Positions 7,270-16,794 of a DNA stretch of 60,112 nucleotides are shown piece after piece (position 1 is the stretch's first letter; each line of letters opens with the position of its first letter). Below the pieces are notes generated by a model. It saw nothing but the letters and a program-made list of their open reading frames with translations. It made no database searches and was not told where the DNA came from. The DNA is from an uncultured archaeon (lineage in GTDB: Archaea > Halobacteriota > Methanosarcinia > Methanosarcinales > Methanoperedenaceae). The stretch lies in NCBI GenBank assembly GCA_902386255.1, contig CABMII010000013.1, forward strand, positions 1-60,112, in the 5' to 3' direction. The translations under genes were made by a program, and so were the position numbers.

Positions 7270-8112
7270 TTACCTCCCTATCTTTGCCATCAATTTATCG
7301 CAGGGAACAAGATGCTTTCCCATACCCAATTCATCTGGTGAGAAGCCCATCGCAAGACCAATGAGCTGTGTAAAATAAATTACCGGCATATCAAGTTTGA
7401 TGTTATATTTTTTTTCAACCGCTTTCTGTTTTGCATCCAGCTGGAGATGGCACATGGGACAGGTCACAACCATACAGTCTGCGCCTGAATCTTTTGCCAT
7501 TATGAGCAAGTCCTTTGCAAGTTCAAGAGCAAGGTCTTCGTTCGTTATCAGGATCGGACCTCCGCAGCATTTTGTTTTATAATAATATTTTACGGGTTCC
7601 GCCCCCAGGCTTGCGATAAGGTTATCCAGCGACTTTGGATTCTCGGGACTGTCAAATTTGTTCTCAGGCCGCGTGAGTAAACAACCGTAATAAGGCACAG
7701 CTTTTATTTTTAAGGGCTTTTTGACCATTTCAGCAAGTTTTGTAAGCCCGTAATCTTTGACTATTACTTCAAGGAGGTGTTTGGGTTTCGTGTTGCCGTC
7801 ATATTTGGCAGCGAGAGCTTCATTGACCCTCGTTTTAAGGGAGCTTTCTTCAAGCGCGGTGTTTGCGCGCATGAGGTTCGAATAGCAGAGGTTGCACGGT
7901 GTTGCCAGATCAAGCCCTTTTGATGATGCCAGGGTTCTTGCCGACAGCGCAGTTCTTACGGCCATGTCAGGCACATGGAGGGCGCCGCAGCAGTTCCAGT
8001 TCTTCACCTCTTCAAGCTCGATGCCAAGTGAGCGGAACACCGCTTCCACAGACTTGCGGTAATCCACAGCCGTCCCGTGCTGCGCACATCCGGGATAATA
8101 GGAATATTTCAT
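7270..8112 (-). CDS. hdrB: CoB-CoM heterodisulfide reductase subunit B
   Basis: HdrB is the catalytic subunit that reduces the CoM-S-S-CoB disulfide with two noncubane [4Fe-4S] clusters. The 280-residue sequence has both CCG domains. The first is YYPGC (5-9), WNCCGALH (~39-46) and CNLC (~73-76). The second is YYGCLL (~143), TKCCGGP (~182) and CPMC (~220). Its ATG overlaps the hdrC stop (ATGA), and hdrA starts two bases after its stop, so the three are translationally coupled. Confidence 0.93.
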   Translation of the reverse strand: MKYSYYPGCAQHGTAVDYRKSVEAVFRSLGIELEEVKNWNCCGALHVPDMAVRTALSARTLASSKGLDLATPCNLCYSNLMRANTALEESSLKTRVNEALAAKYDGNTKPKHLLEVIVKDYGLTKLAEMVKKPLKIKAVPYYGCLLTRPENKFDSPENPKSLDNLIASLGAEPVKYYYKTKCCGGPILITNEDLALELAKDLLIMAKDSGADCMVVTCPMCHLQLDAKQKAVEKKYNIKLDMPVIYFTQLIGLAMGFSPDELGMGKHLVPCDKLMAKIGR

Positions 8113-8747
8113 TTGTCTGTCTCCGGCTCTTCTTTTTCTTTTTTCGTCCCAATTTCCTTATTTTCTTCCTTATTTTCTACCTTGCATTCTTCCCTGCTTT
8201 CTTGCGCCCCGAGCTTAAAAATTGTATCAAGTTCACTTGTATCTTCCATTTTATCAATAGCCAGGGGCAATTTTCCTTTTGAGAAAAGGGAAAGACCAAA
8301 CGGGGCCTGTTTTATCATTTCAGGCTCTTTCAGGCTGTATCTGGAGATTAAAAGGAATTCAGAAGCCCTGCCGTTTTTCCTTACAACATCTGAGAAAACG
8401 CCATCAAATCTTTCGTTTTTGTTCTTTACGCCTTCCGCAATTGCAATAGGCTTTAATGTCTCCATGAGTTCTGTGGGTCGTATTCCCCTCGGGCAGCGCA
8501 CCGAGCATGAAAAGCATGTGGTGCATATCCATATGGTATTGCTGTTGAGCACTTCCTTTTTGAGGCCAAGCTGAACCATGCGCACAAGCTGGCGCGGGTT
8601 GTAATCCATTTCATGGCTGACAGGACATGAGCCCGCGCATATACCGCACTGCATGCATGTGGGGAGCTTCTTGCCTACGGGTGTTTCTAAAACAAGGTCT
8701 CTAAAAGCAGCGTCCCTGGATTCAATGAGGATTGTTTCTTTTTTCAT
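8109..8747 (-). CDS. hdrC: CoB-CoM heterodisulfide reductase subunit C
   Basis: HdrC carries two [4Fe-4S] clusters that pass electrons from HdrA to HdrB. The 212-residue protein has the motifs CMQCGICAGSCP (~31-42) and CTTCFSCSVRCP (~75-86), each followed by the expected Pro. The family core ends near residue 175. The remaining ~35 residues are a Glu/Lys-rich tail with no known counterpart, similar in composition to the tail of HdrA next door. It is the first gene of hdrCBA, with a GGGAG ribosome-binding site just before the ATG. Confidence 0.92.
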   Translation of the reverse strand: MKKETILIESRDAAFRDLVLETPVGKKLPTCMQCGICAGSCPVSHEMDYNPRQLVRMVQLGLKKEVLNSNTIWICTTCFSCSVRCPRGIRPTELMETLKPIAIAEGVKNKNERFDGVFSDVVRKNGRASEFLLISRYSLKEPEMIKQAPFGLSLFSKGKLPLAIDKMEDTSELDTIFKLGAQESREECKVENKEENKEIGTKKEKEEPETDK

Positions 8748-8783
8748 ATCTCCCTCGGGAGGAAGTAGATGTAGGGTTAATCG

Positions 8784-8791
8784 TATATAAA
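8784..8791 (-). promoter_or_regulatory. TATA box of hdrCBA
   Basis: On the minus strand TTTATATA lies 37 bases upstream of the hdrC start, predicting a leader of roughly 10-15 bases that contains the GGGAG ribosome-binding site. Confidence 0.5.
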
Positions 8792-8901
8792 TAGTATTGC
8801 AATGCCCGATATTGTCTAATTATGAGGATATAAAATAAAATACCGATATAAAATTTAATAAAAAGATAAGTGGGGATTCATAAAGAAGTGATTAAGCTGA
8901 T

Positions 8902-9648
8902 TTAATTCAGGCTTGTTGGATATTTTTTGATAAGCACAATTAATGCAAGCAAGACAATGGTTAATCCAAGCAATCCCGCTTCAGGTCCGAAGCTGCCTCC
9001 GGTAATTATATTTGTTCCGGCAAAACTTGTCTTCATAATACCCTGTTCGCTCCTGTTCAAATTGAATATATTATATTGGATAAAGTTCCATCCAAAATGG
9101 AATGTCATGGCAGATAGAAGCCCATAGTTAAGATAAATTATCGAAGCGATAGCGCCAAGAACCCCGATCACTATAAATGCAATTGTTAGTCTATGGATAT
9201 CAAGCCCGGAATAAATAAAAGACGGGATATGGATAGCCGAGAACATAAATGATGAAAGTATAATACCTGCCTTGATTCCGGTCTCATCAGCCAGATTTTG
9301 AAGAATATTGCCCCTGAAGGAAATCTCTTCGCCAACGGCAACAAGTACCTGGAGAGTAAAAAATGAAAAAAAGAGCACGGGATTAAAATTGATGCTTTCA
9401 ATCTTGACCCGGCCTGCAATGATTTCAATAAGAAATACAGCCCCGATCAAAGCAATTCCATATAACAGGCCCGGCGCCATTTTTTTCCCCCAGAAAAGGC
9501 TTTTGCTGAAGTAAAAAACAACCGCAAAAATGACAATTATATACATGAGATAGACAGAAGCAGGAAAATCCGGAACAAGATCTAAATTCAATGAAAGCAG
9601 ACCCAACATCATTAAATAAAGCACAAGGCTATTGGTTAAGGGTCTCAT
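8902..9648 (-). CDS. CPBP-family intramembrane metalloprotease
   Basis: A 248-residue protein with about eight hydrophobic segments. It shows the CPBP (Abi/Rce1) signature: EEISFRG (~112-118, catalytic Glu-Glu and Arg), FSAIHIP (His, ~140) and HFGWNFIQYN (~188-197). The family includes CAAX prenyl endopeptidases and bacteriocin-immunity-like proteases; the substrate here is unknown. It lies downstream of the two exporter permease genes on the same strand, 65 bp after the second, so it may process or protect against what that exporter moves. Confidence 0.82.
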   Translation of the reverse strand: MRPLTNSLVLYLMMLGLLSLNLDLVPDFPASVYLMYIIVIFAVVFYFSKSLFWGKKMAPGLLYGIALIGAVFLIEIIAGRVKIESINFNPVLFFSFFTLQVLVAVGEEISFRGNILQNLADETGIKAGIILSSFMFSAIHIPSFIYSGLDIHRLTIAFIVIGVLGAIASIIYLNYGLLSAMTFHFGWNFIQYNIFNLNRSEQGIMKTSFAGTNIITGGSFGPEAGLLGLTIVLLALIVLIKKYPTSLN

Positions 9649-9713
9649 ACTACTCCTTGCGACTCTGATTATTTATGTGTTGTGCAATTATTTCAGGAAA
9701 TATATTGGTTGTT

Positions 9714-10763
9714 TCAGGCTATTTTCATTCTTTTCAAATAAACATACAAAGGAATTGACAAAGCTGCATAAGCTGCGCAGTAAGCGAGCGCCTCCGTGCC
9801 AATTGCCCCGGCTGATAATCTTGTAACCAGATTAAAAGGCGAATCCGCAAAGAGATATCCTGCAAGAAACATCAGGATAAGGATAAGGGAATATAGATAC
9901 TGCGCTATCAATCGTTTCTTGTATTTAACTGCGATAATTGCTCCTAAAACAACAACTATAACCGCTATTATGCCTGCCAGTAACAGGATTATCGCAATAT
10001 TATTTACAGCAACGCCGTTAAAACTCACAAGCGCCAGCCATAAAAAGGTCTGGAGAGGAACAATGAGTACTGCCGTAAGCATCTTTCCATCCAGTATCTC
10101 TCCGAACGACGCCGGAGAAACGAGCAGCAATTCCATTGTTTTGCGTTCAAGTTCTTCGGTAAACATATCAATGATCAACCCGCCTGAAATAAAAACGGGC
10201 GTGAAGACGAGCAACGGTATGAGTATCCCGTATATGAATTCAAAATAAGTGGATGTTTTTTTGGGAACGGCATCGACATAAAGGCTGACCGGTTCAAAAC
10301 CGATTCTTGGGCTTCTTATATCCCGGACATAGTTTTCATAGTCTTCAAGCGGTTTTTTTAATTGCAGCGTCACAAACGTGCCCCTGATATCGGATTTTGG
10401 AAGATATACATCTATCCGGATTAAATCTCTTCCCGATGCGTTCCCGCTAGGGATTACGACCACCCCGTCTATTTTGTTATTATCAAAATCAGAAAGCGCC
10501 GAGGCGAGGTCCTGGTAATGATAAACATTGATCTGGCTTTTTTCAATGAAATTTCTTAGTTCCCCATCACCGACGATTCCCACGTTTGCAACTTTTTCAT
10601 CGTAATTCGAAAGGGCAGAAGGGTCAAAAAACGAGGCAAGACCGACAACAAGCAATGATGAAAAAGACGCGATAAGCAACTGGACTATGATGGCAAGGAT
10701 AAGGGTTCTTTCTTTAAAAAGTGAGTTCATCTCTTTCTTTGCTATGATAAAAGTATTAGCCAA
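9714..10763 (-). CDS. ABC-2 type transporter permease
   Basis: An ABC-2 permease with one N-terminal membrane helix, a large extracytoplasmic loop (about residues 45-160) and five further helices in the C-terminal half, including the conserved segment TEELERKTMELLLVSPAS. I chose the TTG at 10763 (16 bases into the overlap region, protein start ANTFIIAKKEMNSLF) because GGGGGG lies just upstream and the family begins this way. An ATG at 10802 would lengthen the overlap with the preceding gene and has no ribosome-binding site. It pairs with the permease at 10756-12507 and the ATPase at 12551-13432. Confidence 0.8.
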   Translation of the reverse strand: MANTFIIAKKEMNSLFKERTLILAIIVQLLIASFSSLLVVGLASFFDPSALSNYDEKVANVGIVGDGELRNFIEKSQINVYHYQDLASALSDFDNNKIDGVVVIPSGNASGRDLIRIDVYLPKSDIRGTFVTLQLKKPLEDYENYVRDIRSPRIGFEPVSLYVDAVPKKTSTYFEFIYGILIPLLVFTPVFISGGLIIDMFTEELERKTMELLLVSPASFGEILDGKMLTAVLIVPLQTFLWLALVSFNGVAVNNIAIILLLAGIIAVIVVVLGAIIAVKYKKRLIAQYLYSLILILMFLAGYLFADSPFNLVTRLSAGAIGTEALAYCAAYAALSIPLYVYLKRMKIA

Positions 10764-12507
10764 AAATGACCCCCCTGACAAGGTAAAGATTATATGAGGC
10801 ATGTATTATAGATGCAAGGACAACTGCAGGGAGATAATTCTTTGTCCCGAGATATCTCATACCAAGGGAAGCGACAGTCGTTGACGAGATATGTAAAAGC
10901 AATGGAAAAATAAGAAGCCCGATTCCCATAACAGACCCGAAGACCGAGCCTGCGATGCTGGCTACGACCACAAGTAACAGTACTTTTTCACCGACAAAAA
11001 ATCCGGCGCCTGATAGAATCCCGAATTTCAGCGCATTGGCAGTCGATACCTTTGCTATTTTCTTTGAAAAAACCGTATAAATCCCGACTGACTTGACTAC
11101 TTCTTCTATTAAGGCTGCAACGACGATGAAAAAAAGAATCCCGAGACGTAAAGGAACATTGAACATTAAAACTATCAGCATCAACTGGATTGAAAATGCA
11201 AGTGGGAGAAGCGCTATGCTCAGGAAGAAAAGCGGGGCCGGGACACGGGCTATGAATTCCCGGAGAGAATCCAGTAATTTTCCCTTAATTGATTTCTGGG
11301 TGAAAAGGTCTTCTTCACGGTAAATGAAAATACCGAACATGAAAACAAGGGTAGATACAAGATAGAACGGCGTGGTTGAGAAAAGGTATTCACTCATCGA
11401 AACAGGTTCGTTCTCAAGCATTTTTACAACAAGGGTGATAGGTGAGATTATGCTGATTGCATGGATATTGGCGAACATGGCAGGGAAGAAAATATATCCG
11501 GAGAGAAAAACCGAGAGGAAAATCAGCACAAAACTGAGTTCCTTAAAGCTTCGCGCTATTATTGCGCCAAAGAATGCTGTTGAGAGAAACATCAACGAAA
11601 CCGGAAGCAGAATAAGGATTATCCAGGGGCTTCCCCCGAGTTTTAAGGTCATGCCCGCAACCATCACAAGCGTTATTAAAAGATATGGAAGAAGCTTCCC
11701 CAGGACAATCTGGGAGGAGCTAAGCGGCGAAACAAGCAACAGCTCACCTTTACGTTTCACTCTTTCTTCCATTATGCTTGATGAAAAGAACTGCGCTATG
11801 AAATAAATCGGGAAGATGAAAATGAAACTAAGGACGACAGATTTAAAAGGTATTGGCGGGTTAAAATGCGATGGGGTTGCAAGGGTCTGTTCTTGCAGGG
11901 GAGAGCTTTTTTTAAGTTCGGTGAAATCCTTTATTGAAGGAAGCTGTGTATTTTCCGAAACTACCTTTTCAACTGCCGGTTTTTCTATGGGAGCATCTGC
12001 CGTATTCTCCTTTCCTTTTTCAAATTCGGGAAGTTTTTGTATGGGCACGGGCTGGAATGACTGTACTCTCTCAATATTTTTCACGTTTAGCCAGACGGGG
12101 AACGTGTCGTTCAGGTCATTATAAGACAAAAGCCTCGCTTCATCGTATTTTTTTATGGTTTTATCAAGCGCGTCGAGTGCTGATATGGATTTTTGGGAAT
12201 CGCTGTGGATGATTTTGTTCCCGATTATAAGGATGTCAAAACCTCCCTGTTTGAACATATATCTTGCATCGGGTTCTTTTGCGACAAATACATCAAATTT
12301 GTCATCGGTCTTCAGTATCGGAAGAAGTGCGGGGTCGGTAACGATTACCCTGTAAATATTATCATTAATATGAAGCCCGGATTGCGATACAAAAAAAGAT
12401 GCCGCTCCGATTAAGATGAGGATTATAACTGAAAGGACACGGGTTTTCAGGCTGAAACTTAATCGCGTTTTTCGAAATTCCCATTTTGAGATTGTTAATA
12501 AATCCAT
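10756..12507 (-). CDS. ABC-2 permease fused to a PrsW-like protease domain
   Basis: A 583-residue membrane protein. The N-terminal ~400 residues form an ABC-2 permease: one helix, a Lys/Glu/Pro-rich extracytoplasmic loop, then helices after EERVKRKGELLLVSPLSSSQ. The C-terminal ~150 residues carry motifs of PrsW-type membrane proteases: IEEVVK (EExxK), FFVGE (FxxxE), a helix with LLLHISS, and HASYN (HxxxN). This suggests a permease with a built-in protease. The start ATG at 12507 begins the normal permease N-terminus. The longer frame to 12762 is antisense to the ATPase gene and was rejected. It overlaps the next permease by 8 bases. Confidence 0.8.
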   Translation of the reverse strand: MDLLTISKWEFRKTRLSFSLKTRVLSVIILILIGAASFFVSQSGLHINDNIYRVIVTDPALLPILKTDDKFDVFVAKEPDARYMFKQGGFDILIIGNKIIHSDSQKSISALDALDKTIKKYDEARLLSYNDLNDTFPVWLNVKNIERVQSFQPVPIQKLPEFEKGKENTADAPIEKPAVEKVVSENTQLPSIKDFTELKKSSPLQEQTLATPSHFNPPIPFKSVVLSFIFIFPIYFIAQFFSSSIMEERVKRKGELLLVSPLSSSQIVLGKLLPYLLITLVMVAGMTLKLGGSPWIILILLPVSLMFLSTAFFGAIIARSFKELSFVLIFLSVFLSGYIFFPAMFANIHAISIISPITLVVKMLENEPVSMSEYLFSTTPFYLVSTLVFMFGIFIYREEDLFTQKSIKGKLLDSLREFIARVPAPLFFLSIALLPLAFSIQLMLIVLMFNVPLRLGILFFIVVAALIEEVVKSVGIYTVFSKKIAKVSTANALKFGILSGAGFFVGEKVLLLVVVASIAGSVFGSVMGIGLLIFPLLLHISSTTVASLGMRYLGTKNYLPAVVLASIIHASYNLYLVRGVIFG

Positions 12508-12550
12508 AATGATTATGTTTATCATAGTGAATGAACAAATAAGTGTTTCT

Positions 12551-13432
12551 ATGTATGAAATTGAAGTAACAAATCTCAGGAAAGAATACGATAATTTCAT
12601 AGCAGTCGAGGCTCTGGGTTTTGGAATCAAAAAAGGAGAGATTTTCGGCATCGTGGGCCCGAATGGCGCTGGTAAAACCACCACTCTCAAAATGTTAAGC
12701 GGTCTTATTACGCCGACTGCGGGAAGTATAAAAATACAGGGCATGGATATTAAAAAAGACACGCAGAAGATAAAAAAGAAGCTTGGCTTTTTGCCGGAGG
12801 AAAGCCCGCTGTATGAAGGAATGACTGCAAGTGATTACCTTTTGTTTTTCGCTGAAATTTACGGGATTGGGAAAAAAATGGCAGTTAAAAGAATAAATGA
12901 ACTCCTCTTTGCGCTCAGGCTTGATGCGGCAGATAAGAAGATAGGTGAGATGTCAAAAGGGATGCAGCGTAAAGTGGCCATAGCAAGGGCTTTGATAAAT
13001 GACCCCGAATACCTCGTTCTTGATGAAATGACCTCTGGTCTTGACCCCACGACCTCGAAGTATCTTTCGGATTTTGTGCTGGAACTGAAAAGGCAGGAGA
13101 AAACGATAGTCTTCAGCGCGCATAACCTTTACCAGGTGGAAAGTCTGTGCGACCGTGTCCTTATAATGAACAAAGGAAAAGAAATAGCGATAGGCACATT
13201 GCCTGAGATAAAGAAAATGTGCGGGGCTGTCAGGTATACAATCGAGTTCAAGGTTGAGGAAGCAATTGATTTCAAGGCCGTGAAGAATAACGGGAATCTG
13301 GTTGCGCAAACGAACAGCTTTGATGAATTTAATATGATTACAGGATGGGTGGCAAAGCACAATGGAAAAATAATTGATATTAAAACCGCTGAGACTTCGC
13401 TGGAGGAGATTTTCCTCAAACTGATGAATTGA
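12551..13432 (+). CDS. ABC transporter ATP-binding protein
   Basis: A 293-residue ABC ATPase. It has Walker A GPNGAGKTT (~36-44), Q-loop region LPEESPLYEGMT, signature MSKGMQRKVAIARAL (MSKGM replaces LSGGQ, as is common in ABC-2 exporters), Walker B YLVLDEMTSGLDP and switch His in FSAHNL. The start at 12551 (MYEIEV) gives the family N-terminus. It diverges from the two permease genes across a 43-bp promoter gap and almost certainly powers them. The cargo is unknown; the protease domains nearby hint at a peptide or signal. Confidence 0.9.
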   Translation: MYEIEVTNLRKEYDNFIAVEALGFGIKKGEIFGIVGPNGAGKTTTLKMLSGLITPTAGSIKIQGMDIKKDTQKIKKKLGFLPEESPLYEGMTASDYLLFFAEIYGIGKKMAVKRINELLFALRLDAADKKIGEMSKGMQRKVAIARALINDPEYLVLDEMTSGLDPTTSKYLSDFVLELKRQEKTIVFSAHNLYQVESLCDRVLIMNKGKEIAIGTLPEIKKMCGAVRYTIEFKVEEAIDFKAVKNNGNLVAQTNSFDEFNMITGWVAKHNGKIIDIKTAETSLEEIFLKLMN

Positions 13433-13440
13433 AATTATTT

Positions 13441-14184
13441 TCAGAACTTCTTTCTAACATCCTTTTCCATAAGTATTCGTTTTTTCTTAAGTTCATTAAT
13501 GTTCCACATATAATAACCCATGACAAAAATAAAGAAGATAAAAAGTAATAAAAAGAAATAGAACAATAATGTCGGGGCTTCTTTAAGCTGGTATTTCACT
13601 GTTATTGTTCCATTGTCAGGATTGGGCTTTTCCCAGATAATCACTTCTCTTCCTGACGCATCCTGAGTAATGTTATCCGGAGGCGGCTGGATGACACCTA
13701 AAAATTTGGAGGTTGCAGTGTAATTTAAAGGTAAAACCACCCGGATGGTATCATTTTTGGTTATCGTATAAATAAATTCCCCGCCGCCTGGCTGTGTATA
13801 TGCAACCCATCCTGAAAAGGGTGAGCTGAAGTTCATCTCAATGTAATTTTTTCCAAGAACCGGCCCCATTGAAGCATTGAATGAAACATTTTTACCTGAA
13901 TAATCCACAGCTACCGGATTCCTGAAATAGGTATCAGGATTGCCGTCAATAATGAAATCAACTGACGTTTTATTAACTACATTTTCCACAACCTGTACTG
14001 AAGAATCATTCAGGTAAAAAATAGTGGTATTGGTAAGCCCAGGAAATTCATATTCTGAGGGATTCCCGGCCTCAATCTGCGGGTAAACGCATCCCGATAT
14101 GAGTATTAAAAGCAAAATGCCAAGGAATAATTTGGTTTTCATCAGTGTACGGGCATTATCCGCTTCATTCTTAACTATTTCCAT
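13441..14184 (-). CDS. membrane-anchored lipoprotein, hypothetical
   Basis: A 247-residue protein. From Met15 (14142) it has a classical lipoprotein signal peptide with lipobox LISGC, so the true start is probably 14142, although 14184 sits two bases after the aconitase stop and would couple the genes. The extracellular part (~35-205) is beta-rich with many NxT/S sites. A C-terminal membrane helix (about 208-228, LFYFFLLLFIFFIFVMGYYM) is followed by a basic cytoplasmic tail. The layout resembles DUF5803 proteins of other archaea, an uncertain match. The function is unknown. Confidence 0.65.
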   Translation of the reverse strand: MEIVKNEADNARTLMKTKLFLGILLLILISGCVYPQIEAGNPSEYEFPGLTNTTIFYLNDSSVQVVENVVNKTSVDFIIDGNPDTYFRNPVAVDYSGKNVSFNASMGPVLGKNYIEMNFSSPFSGWVAYTQPGGGEFIYTITKNDTIRVVLPLNYTATSKFLGVIQPPPDNITQDASGREVIIWEKPNPDNGTITVKYQLKEAPTLLFYFFLLLFIFFIFVMGYYMWNINELKKKRILMEKDVRKKF

Positions 14185-14186
14185 GC

Positions 14187-16670
14187 TTATAAATACGAAA
14201 TATACTCTTCGTATGTGGGTATCCTTCCTAAAATAGCGATAACTGCGGCAAGTTCGGCAGAGCCGAGATACACCTTTGCATTTTTACCCATCCTGTTGTC
14301 AAAATTGCGCGTGGATGTTGAGAATACCACTGCATTGTCGGCAACCCTTGCCTGGTTGCCCATGCACAGGCTGCAGCCAGGGATTTCCATCCTTGCCCCC
14401 ATTTCTTTCAACCTGGAATAATCGCCAGTTTCTTTCATGTGTTTTTCAATAAGCCTTGTTGGCGGGGCAATCCAGGCTTTTGGCACGATGCGGTCAGCTT
14501 TTCCGAGTATCCGGGCAGCCCTGTCGAACTGTTCGAGCCCTATCATGCATGAACCCATAAATACCTCATCGATTTTTTCACCGGCTGCAATCGAGAGCGG
14601 TTTTATGTAATCTGGGTCGTTGGGACACGCAAGCAGGGGTTCGGTTATCTGCGACAGGTCGATTTCAATAACATCGGCATATTCCGCATCCGCATCCGCA
14701 TGAAGGAGCGAAGGATGCTTCAGCCATTCTTCCATCGCGCCTATGCGCGTTTGCAGCGCTTTTGATGAATATCCCTCGCTAACAAGCGCCCTTAATATGG
14801 AAATATTGGTCTTTAGATGTCGTACAACCTGTTCCTGAGACAGGGAGATTACCGCAGCCTCAGCCGAGCGCTCGGCAGAGGAATCCGTAAGTTCAAAAGC
14901 CTGCTCCACGGTGAGGTCAGGAAGCCCTTCTATCTCGATTATCCTGCCGTTAAAGATGTTCTTCTTGTTTTTCTTTTCAAGGCTGAGCTTGCCCTGTTTC
15001 AGCGCAAAATACGGGATTGCATTAACGACGTCCCGTAAAAAAATGCCTTTCCTTGCCGTGCCTTTGAACCTGACAAGCACGCTTTGCGGCATGTCAAGCG
15101 GCATGACGCCAAGAGATGCTGCAAAAGCCACAAGGCCGCTTCCGGCAGGGAACGAGATGCCTATCGGGAAACGTGTATGGCTGTCGCCTCCCGTTCCCAC
15201 AGTATCTGGGAGGAGCATCCTGTTCAGCCATGAATGGATAATGCCGTCTCCGGGTCTTAGCACAACTGCCCCCCTTTCCTTAAAAAACCGGGCAAGCTCC
15301 TTATGCATCACCCTATCGGCGGCCGTGGGGTAGGCCGCTGTATGACAGAAAGACTGCATGACCAGAGGCGCTTCGAATTCAAGGCAGACAAGTTCTTTAA
15401 TTTCGTCTGCAGTCATGGGGCCGGTCGTGTCCTGTGAGCCAACCGTTGTGATTTTTGGAAGATACGCCTGTCCCGGACGCACACCCGGAAGACCGCATGC
15501 CTTACCTACAATTTTCTGGGAAAGTGTATAACCGCTTCCTGACTGCTGCAGCTCGATAGGTTTAATGAAAATATCATATTTTACCCCGAGGGCATCCTGC
15601 GCTTTTGTTGTCAGCTCTTTCCCTATAATCAAAAGAAGCCGCCCGCCGGCTCTGTATTCATCCGGAAGCGTTTCGGGTTCAAGGTCAAATGTTGCCAGCG
15701 CACTTCCATTTTCACCGCAAATCCTTCCATTCGTGAAATCGATTGTAACTATCATGCCTTTCTCAAGCCCTGACACATCGCATCTTATGGGAAGGGCGCC
15801 GCTGTCACGCGCCGTATTAAAGAATATAGGCGCTATCTGGCTCCCCAGAACCACCCCCCCTTTGCGTTTATTCGGAACTCCGGGGATGTCTTCCCCTATC
15901 CACCAGATAAGCGAATTTGCCGCGGATTTCCTGCTGCTGCCTGTCCCGACCACGTCTGCCGCGAATACTATCGGATAACCCTTGTTTTTGAGTTCCCTGA
16001 GTTCCGAAAGTGCGCCCGGATAGCGGGATTCGAGCATGGAAAGGGCGTGAAGCGGGATATCAGGACGTGTCCCCGCATGTGAAGCAGGTGATAAATCGTC
16101 AGTATTCACCTCTCCCGGCACTTTGAAAATTATCACTTTTTGTTCATCCGGGATTCCGGCGCTGTTGGTGAACCACTCAGCCTTTGCCCAGCTCTCAAGG
16201 ACTTTTTTAGCATTGGGATTGGAACTGGCAAGCTTGTTGATCTTATCAAAGAAGCCGAAGATTAAAATGGTGTTTGACAGGGCAAGAACAGCCTCATCCG
16301 CAAGCTCCCTGTCTTCAAGCAATTCAATAAGCGTTTCAATATTATACCCGCCTTTCATCATGCCAAGAAGCCTGACAGCTTCAGGGGGCGCAAGTATCGG
16401 GGATGATTTCTCGCGAAGCGCTATGTTCCTTAAAAGTTTTGCTTTTTCAAGCGCTGCTGGGTCAACGCCTGGCGGGATATGTTCTTTTAAGAGTTTCAGG
16501 ATGAAGTCTTCCATGCCTGCGGGTGGGGCAATCACGAATTCGGAGAGGGCTTTTGCTTGTTCTGCGTTCAGGGGCAGGGGCGGGATTCCAAGGTTTTGCC
16601 TCTCTGTAATGTGTTTTTTATAATCATTTAGAACTTCAGGGAACATTTCGTCCCTTATGAGGTTTGCCAT
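14187..16670 (-). CDS. acnB: aconitate hydratase B
   Basis: AcnB isomerises citrate and isocitrate using a [4Fe-4S] cluster. The 827-residue protein has the AcnB order: an N-terminal HEAT-like domain (1-150), the swivel domain (about 165-370, with GTGSSRKSAANSL), then the catalytic domains with GGDSHTRFPIGISFPAGSG (~490), the first cluster cysteine in MQSFCHTAAYPTAAD and the last two in CSLCMGNQARV. AcnB is a few dozen residues longer in bacteria. It precedes the lipoprotein gene by two bases. With the dehydrogenase at 31816-32943 it would supply 2-oxoglutarate through a partial oxidative pathway (inference). Confidence 0.92.
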   Translation of the reverse strand: MANLIRDEMFPEVLNDYKKHITERQNLGIPPLPLNAEQAKALSEFVIAPPAGMEDFILKLLKEHIPPGVDPAALEKAKLLRNIALREKSSPILAPPEAVRLLGMMKGGYNIETLIELLEDRELADEAVLALSNTILIFGFFDKINKLASSNPNAKKVLESWAKAEWFTNSAGIPDEQKVIIFKVPGEVNTDDLSPASHAGTRPDIPLHALSMLESRYPGALSELRELKNKGYPIVFAADVVGTGSSRKSAANSLIWWIGEDIPGVPNKRKGGVVLGSQIAPIFFNTARDSGALPIRCDVSGLEKGMIVTIDFTNGRICGENGSALATFDLEPETLPDEYRAGGRLLLIIGKELTTKAQDALGVKYDIFIKPIELQQSGSGYTLSQKIVGKACGLPGVRPGQAYLPKITTVGSQDTTGPMTADEIKELVCLEFEAPLVMQSFCHTAAYPTAADRVMHKELARFFKERGAVVLRPGDGIIHSWLNRMLLPDTVGTGGDSHTRFPIGISFPAGSGLVAFAASLGVMPLDMPQSVLVRFKGTARKGIFLRDVVNAIPYFALKQGKLSLEKKNKKNIFNGRIIEIEGLPDLTVEQAFELTDSSAERSAEAAVISLSQEQVVRHLKTNISILRALVSEGYSSKALQTRIGAMEEWLKHPSLLHADADAEYADVIEIDLSQITEPLLACPNDPDYIKPLSIAAGEKIDEVFMGSCMIGLEQFDRAARILGKADRIVPKAWIAPPTRLIEKHMKETGDYSRLKEMGARMEIPGCSLCMGNQARVADNAVVFSTSTRNFDNRMGKNAKVYLGSAELAAVIAILGRIPTYEEYISYL

Positions 16671-16712
16671 ATCTATTAATTTAACGCAGAAGGGATAATC
16701 GAGAGTAGCTTA

Positions 16713-16741
16713 AACCACAGAGTACACAGAGAGCACAGAGA
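16713..16741 (+). repeat. CACAGAG repeat, left copy
   Basis: AACCACAGAG followed by two further CACAGAG units. The 29-base unit recurs in inverted orientation at 17362-17390 with about four mismatches. The two copies bracket the SRPBCC gene. Confidence 0.7.
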
Positions 16742-16794
16742 TTATGGAATTGGATGAAAGGTCAGGCTGCTTTTATCTTGAAGAAAGCCTGCCA

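Noticed and set aside
12508-12762. N-terminal extension of the permease/PrsW frame on the minus strand
   Set aside because: It is antisense to the Walker A region of the ABC ATPase gene. The normal permease start is at 12507.
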